From: an uncultured bacterium
GTDB taxonomy: Bacteria; Patescibacteriota; Minisyncoccia; Phycocordibacterales; Phycocordibacteraceae
Reading direction: 5' to 3'
DNA length: 41,611 bases
NCBI GenBank assembly: GCA_903994795.1
Contig: CAJEYI010000008.1
Span: 1 to 41,611 of the forward strand
Shown: piece after piece, positions 38,408-41,611 of the stretch
Layout of the letters: each line of letters opens with the position of its first letter
Numbering within the stretch: the first letter of the stretch is position 1
Position numbers and translations under genes: made by a program
Notes under the pieces: model-generated
What the model was told of the DNA's origin: nothing
Databases searched by the model: none
Seen by the model: only the letters and a program-made list of their open reading frames with translations

Positions 38408-39103
38408 ATGATTTTTTTCACCTTTTTTGAACGAGTTATTCACTTTTTGATCGACATACTCTTCCCTCCTCGCGACACTGCGAAGATTGTAATAGGTACG
38501 GGATTCGAAGTTCTTTCAAAATTATGTGCACCGAAACAATTTAATGCTATTTCGTACTTACTTCCATATAAATCAAAAACCGTGCAAGCATTTATTCTCG
38601 AAGCAAAGTTTCATGAAAATAAAAAAGCACATATGTACCTAGGACAGCTTCTCGCAGAATATTTACTAGATACGTACTCAAATATGAAGCAGTGTGGTAT
38701 CGATGCTGCAAACCTATCTTCAATTACTTTAATTCCGGTCCCGCTCGGGAAAAAACGTCTAAAAGAGCGTGGATACAACCAGGTCGCAGAAATTACTAAA
38801 AGTGCAGTGCTGTTTCTGAAGGAATCAGCATACTCAGACACTTTGGTGCAGGAAATACCAATAGTATTAAAGGGAAACCTATTGTGTCGAGTAAAGGAAA
38901 CGGCTCCCCAAACGACACTTGCCCGAAAAGATCGGCTTCTAAACATGCAAAATGTCTTTTTGGCTCAAGAACGGCCAGATCTAGATACATTATATATAGT
39001 AATAGACGACGTAGTGACTACTGGATCGAGCCTGCTTTCAGCACGCGAGGCTCTCAAAGCCGCCGGAGCTGAACATATACAAATTCTCGCTCTTGCTCAT
39101 TAA
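38408..39103 (+). CDS. ComF-family phosphoribosyltransferase-like protein
   Basis: ITLIPVPLGKKRLKERGYNQVAEI...TLYIVIDDVVTTGSSLLSAREALKAAGAEHIQILALAH. Confidence 0.9.
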   Translation: MIFFTFFERVIHFLIDILFPPRDTAKIVIGTGFEVLSKLCAPKQFNAISYLLPYKSKTVQAFILEAKFHENKKAHMYLGQLLAEYLLDTYSNMKQCGIDAANLSSITLIPVPLGKKRLKERGYNQVAEITKSAVLFLKESAYSDTLVQEIPIVLKGNLLCRVKETAPQTTLARKDRLLNMQNVFLAQERPDLDTLYIVIDDVVTTGSSLLSAREALKAAGAEHIQILALAH

Positions 39104-39106
39104 AAA

Positions 39107-39160
39107 CTCAGAGAAACTTTAGAACTATTTTATAAATATTTCATCTCGTTTCCGTATACT
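39107..39160 (+). promoter_or_regulatory. Repeated upstream motif copy 2 (CTCAGAGAAACTTTAGAAC-N29-TATACT)
   Basis: Aligns with copies at 1735 and 41103. Confidence 0.65.
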
Positions 39161-39166
39161 TTTGTA

Positions 39167-39808
39167 ATGGGGACTAATACACACAAAAATACACAAAGAA
39201 GACAAATACTTAAGCCGATACCCAGTGAAGCACTTGCAGAATTTGTAGGAATTATGATGGGCGATGGCGGAATGAGTAAATATCAAGCGACGATTAGTCT
39301 GAACCACATTACTGATTTAGAATATTCCTCATTTGTTTCTAATCTTATAACCGAATTATTTGAATACACTCCGAGCATTTACCACAAACCAGAGAAATCT
39401 GTTCTGGATATTGTTATGTCTCGAATAGAAATTGTAGACTTCCTACATACACTTGGGTTACCTATCGGTGACAAAATACGGCAACATTTAGATATTCCGG
39501 ACTGGATTAAGCAAAAGTCCACATTTACAATCGCCTGCATTCGAGGACTTATTGATACAGACGGTAGTATTTTTGCTCACACATATATATCCAAAGGAAG
39601 AAACTATAGCTACAAGAAACTTTCTTTTACAAGCGCCTCTGAGTCCCTAGTACATTCTGTATATTCTCTTCTTTCAGAACTAGGTTTTCATCCGAGAATT
39701 AGCCATAACGGTAAAGATGTTCGTCTCGAAAGCGTAGCTGACATGAAAAGGTATTTTGAGGTAATTAGTAGTCATAATCCGAAACATTTGAATAGATACG
39801 CTTCATGA
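39167..39808 (+). CDS. LAGLIDADG homing endonuclease
   Basis: Two motifs: LAEFVGIMMGDGGM and CIRGLIDTDGSIF. Confidence 0.88.
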   Translation: MGTNTHKNTQRRQILKPIPSEALAEFVGIMMGDGGMSKYQATISLNHITDLEYSSFVSNLITELFEYTPSIYHKPEKSVLDIVMSRIEIVDFLHTLGLPIGDKIRQHLDIPDWIKQKSTFTIACIRGLIDTDGSIFAHTYISKGRNYSYKKLSFTSASESLVHSVYSLLSELGFHPRISHNGKDVRLESVADMKRYFEVISSHNPKHLNRYAS

Positions 39809-39826
39809 CATATAGTGCTATGACAC

Positions 39827-39913
39827 GGAGAGGTGGGTGAGTGGCCGAAACCAGCACACTGCTAACGTGCCAGGGGATAAAACCCCTCGAGGGTTCGAAT
39901 CCCTCCCTCTCCG
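39827..39913 (+). tRNA. tRNA-Ser(GCU)
   Basis: GGAGAGG acceptor, D-arm, CTGCTAA anticodon loop, long variable arm CAGGGGATAAAACCCCT, T-arm GAGGGTTCGAATCCCTC, CCTCTCC-G. Confidence 0.93.
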
Positions 39914-39937
39914 CCCGATTGGTAATTGCGATAGTTA

Positions 39938-40111
39938 TTAATCCATCCCTCGCATCTTTGCGAACTTGTATCCGAGATATATTCCAAGAAAGCCACCGAT
40001 AGCTGTGCAAATGACGTTAGAAAATGAGAACGGATTTAGTGTCCAAAGATATGGAATTGTGGCTCCGATCGATGAGCCTATGATCATTCCGCCCATAATC
40101 GTCTTTTTCAT
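39938..40111 (-). CDS. Small membrane protein (57 aa)
   Basis: Reverse strand MKKTIMGGMIIGSSIGATIPYLWTLNPFSFSNVICTAIGGFLGIYLGYKFAKMRGMD; below the ORF-track length cutoff. Confidence 0.6.
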   Translation of the reverse strand: MKKTIMGGMIIGSSIGATIPYLWTLNPFSFSNVICTAIGGFLGIYLGYKFAKMRGMD

Positions 40112-40149
40112 ATACTAAGAATAGCATTTGTGTGTGGCATACTATATAC

Positions 40150-40632
40150 ATGTCTGATATTGCGACAGAAACACACGAGGAAACTCACGACGCCGATCGC
40201 ACCGCAGGTGCGATCGTTATTGGCGATGGCGGAGCCATCGCCATGGTTCGCAGCACAAATAGCGAGTCATGGCTCTTCCCGAAAGGCCATATTGATGAAG
40301 GCGAGACCGATGAAGAAGCTGCAATTCGAGAGATTAAAGAAGAGACTGGACTCACCGGACTCGAATACATAGATGACCTTGGATTTTATACGCGACCAAG
40401 TGTTAAAGGGTCAACCACTAATTTCAATGAGAAATTAATTCACATGTATCTTTTCCTCGCCCCTCCACATACAGTACTTACTCCTTCAATGGAAATACTT
40501 GAAGCTCGCTGGGTTCCCTTCCGCGAAGTCGCTGACGTCCTCGGAACACCCCACACTGAGTGGTTCGTGAAGGACCGCGCATGGTTCGCGAATGTCTTTG
40601 ATCGAGTGCGCCAAGCAATACAGCGCGACTAA
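40150..40632 (+). CDS. NUDIX hydrolase
   Basis: Nudix box GHIDEGETDEEAAIREIKEETGL. Confidence 0.95.
   Translation: MSDIATETHEETHDADRTAGAIVIGDGGAIAMVRSTNSESWLFPKGHIDEGETDEEAAIREIKEETGLTGLEYIDDLGFYTRPSVKGSTTNFNEKLIHMYLFLAPPHTVLTPSMEILEARWVPFREVADVLGTPHTEWFVKDRAWFANVFDRVRQAIQRD
40194..40216. repeat. Perfect hairpin CGATCGCACC-GCA-GGTGCGATCG in the NUDIX gene
   Basis: 10-bp stem with GNA triloop closed by C-G. Confidence 0.9.
40221..40243. repeat. Perfect hairpin TGGCGATGGC-GGA-GCCATCGCCA in the NUDIX gene
   Basis: 10-bp stem with GNA triloop closed by C-G, 4 nt after the previous hairpin. Confidence 0.9.
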
Positions 40633-40854
40633 CTACTTGGATACCCAAGGTGTTGGAACACCATTCTCAATAACCTGAATTTGCACAGGTGAATCACTAA
40701 CCGAGTGGTCTGCCGTAAACGTAATGTTGCCATTTGGTGTACTGAATGAATTCCCTGCAATATATGAAGCTGCTCGTGAAGCATCAGTTGAGTTCGCTAG
40801 AGCACTGGCCATAACTAAGTCAGCTGATAAATACTTTACAGCTGTGTATGTTAT
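40633..40854 (-). CDS. C-terminal fragment, possibly a branched-chain amino-acid-type ABC substrate-binding protein; 5' part cut by adapter
   Basis: LVMASALANSTDASRAASYIAGNSFSTPNGNITFTADHSVSDSPVQIQVIENGVPTPW resembles Peripla_BP_6 C-termini; the MLFRS start in the ORF track is adapter-encoded. Confidence 0.5.
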   Translation of the reverse strand: MTYTAVKYLSADLVMASALANSTDASRAASYIAGNSFSTPNGNITFTADHSVSDSPVQIQVIENGVPTPWVSK

Positions 40855-40920
40855 AGATCGGAAGAGCACACGTCTGAACTCCAGTCACGGAGCGTCATCG
40901 CGTATGCCGTCTTCTGCGTG
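40855..40920 (+). other. Illumina TruSeq adapter with index (sequencing artifact)
   Basis: AGATCGGAAGAGCACACGTCTGAACTCCAGTCAC + GGAGCGTC + ATCgCGTATGCCGTCTTCTGCgTG followed by A7; two mismatches to the canonical adapter. Confidence 0.98.
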
Positions 40921-40926
40921 AAAAAA

Positions 40927-41076
40927 ATGGAGCATGTATGGGATATGGCAAGTGACCCTTTCTCAAACACAATAGAGTGTCATGTACTTAGCCTACGAAA
41001 GAAGATTGGTGATACTTCAAAGAAGTGCTTTATCCAGACTGTGCCAGGTCGTGGATATAAAATTGATACACCATAA
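40927..41076 (+). CDS. C-terminal fragment of an OmpR/PhoB-type winged-helix response regulator (5' part missing)
   Basis: MEHVWDMASDPFSNTIECHVLSLRKKIGDTSKKCFIQTVPGRGYKIDTP(stop). Confidence 0.85.
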   Translation: MEHVWDMASDPFSNTIECHVLSLRKKIGDTSKKCFIQTVPGRGYKIDTP

Positions 41077-41102
41077 AACATATACTTATTAAATGTCAAA
41101 AA

Positions 41103-41156
41103 CTCAGAAATACTTTAGAACGAGTTTAGTTATTTTTTAACTACTTTCCTTATCAT
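41103..41156 (+). promoter_or_regulatory. Repeated upstream motif copy 3 (CTCAGAAATACTTTAGAAC-N29-TATCAT)
   Basis: Aligns with copies at 1735 and 39107. Confidence 0.65.
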
Positions 41157-41212
41157 TGTAAGTGAAGAGTAGTTCATTCTTCACAGAACCCAGACCATGA
41201 AAGGATCGTGCT

Positions 41213-41611
41213 GTGGAAAGTCCAGTTAGTTCTTTAGTTGTTCTTTCGAGGAAAGTACTCCCTCGCGTACCAGAAAGTACCATCGTCTACAGGCTAATTC
41301 CAAAATATACTGATTTGAGTTTCTACTATGAACGGACTGATAGAAATATCGGGTGGATCACTCATGACGAGCAAGATATATTGCGAAGCTCTGTAGTCGG
41401 GATTGCGGGTACTGGTGGAATGGGAGGTCTTCTTGCGTCTACCCTTCTTCGGGCAGGAGTGGGTGAAATTAGGATCGCGGACTGCGAGATGTTTGATGCT
41501 TCGAATATTAATCGTCAATTTGCAGCAACTAGGTCTACGATTGGAAAGTCGAAAGCATTCGAAACAGCCCGGTTCTTACGTGGCATTTCAGATGACACAA
41601 CAATTGCTGTG
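41213..41611 (+). CDS. ThiF/MoeB/HesA-family adenylyltransferase (partial, runs off the right edge)
   Basis: GTG start; VVGIAGTGGMGGLLASTLLRAGVGEIRIADCEMFDASNINRQFAA is an E1-like signature. Open-ended, so absent from the ORF track. Confidence 0.88.
   Translation, partial: MESPVSSLVVLSRKVLPRVPESTIVYRLIPKYTDLSFYYERTDRNIGWITHDEQDILRSSVVGIAGTGGMGGLLASTLLRAGVGEIRIADCEMFDASNINRQFAATRSTIGKSKAFETARFLRGISDDTTIAV

Noticed and set aside
40724-40921. ORF ending in DRKSTRLNSSHGASSRMPSSA
   Set aside because: C-terminus is translated Illumina adapter; not a real protein.

Overview
The window looks like a chromosomal segment of a Patescibacteria/CPR (Parcubacteria-like) genome, judged from gene content and style only. 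Left end: a cytochrome bo3 oxidase subunit II (CyoA) gene that runs off the edge and is absent from the ORF track, then DUF2127 and GtrA membrane proteins, an atypical NDK-like protein, and two large secreted proteins (a 14-blade YCF48/BNR-type protein and a 1667-aa LamG/GLUG protein) that share a C-terminal peptidoglycan-binding-like domain. Middle: an initiator-type tRNA(CAU) on the minus strand interrupted by a ~250-nt group I intron, an HTH/LAGLIDADG-like protein, gatA/gatC, ligA, a minor-pilin and prepilin-peptidase cluster, a GC-rich PEP-CTERM gene that looks foreign, and a polysaccharide export/glycosyltransferase cluster. Right: a type IV pilus operon (pilM-N-O-P-like-pilB-response regulator-pilT-pilC-pilin), comF, a LAGLIDADG endonuclease next to tRNA-Ser(GCU), and a NUDIX gene. 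An intact Illumina TruSeq adapter with index lies at 40855-40920, so continuity between the sequence left and right of it is not supported. Most interesting signals: (1) six perfect 9-11 bp intragenic hairpins, all with a C(GNA)G triloop, two each in gatA, ligA and NUDIX, with one sitting on a degenerate LigA zinc finger; (2) a three-copy intergenic motif CTCAGAAAnACTTTAGAAC-N29-(-10) with 11-bp periodicity; (3) the group I intron in the tRNA-fMet-like gene; (4) the anomalous PEP-CTERM island. All calls were made by eye, without database searches.
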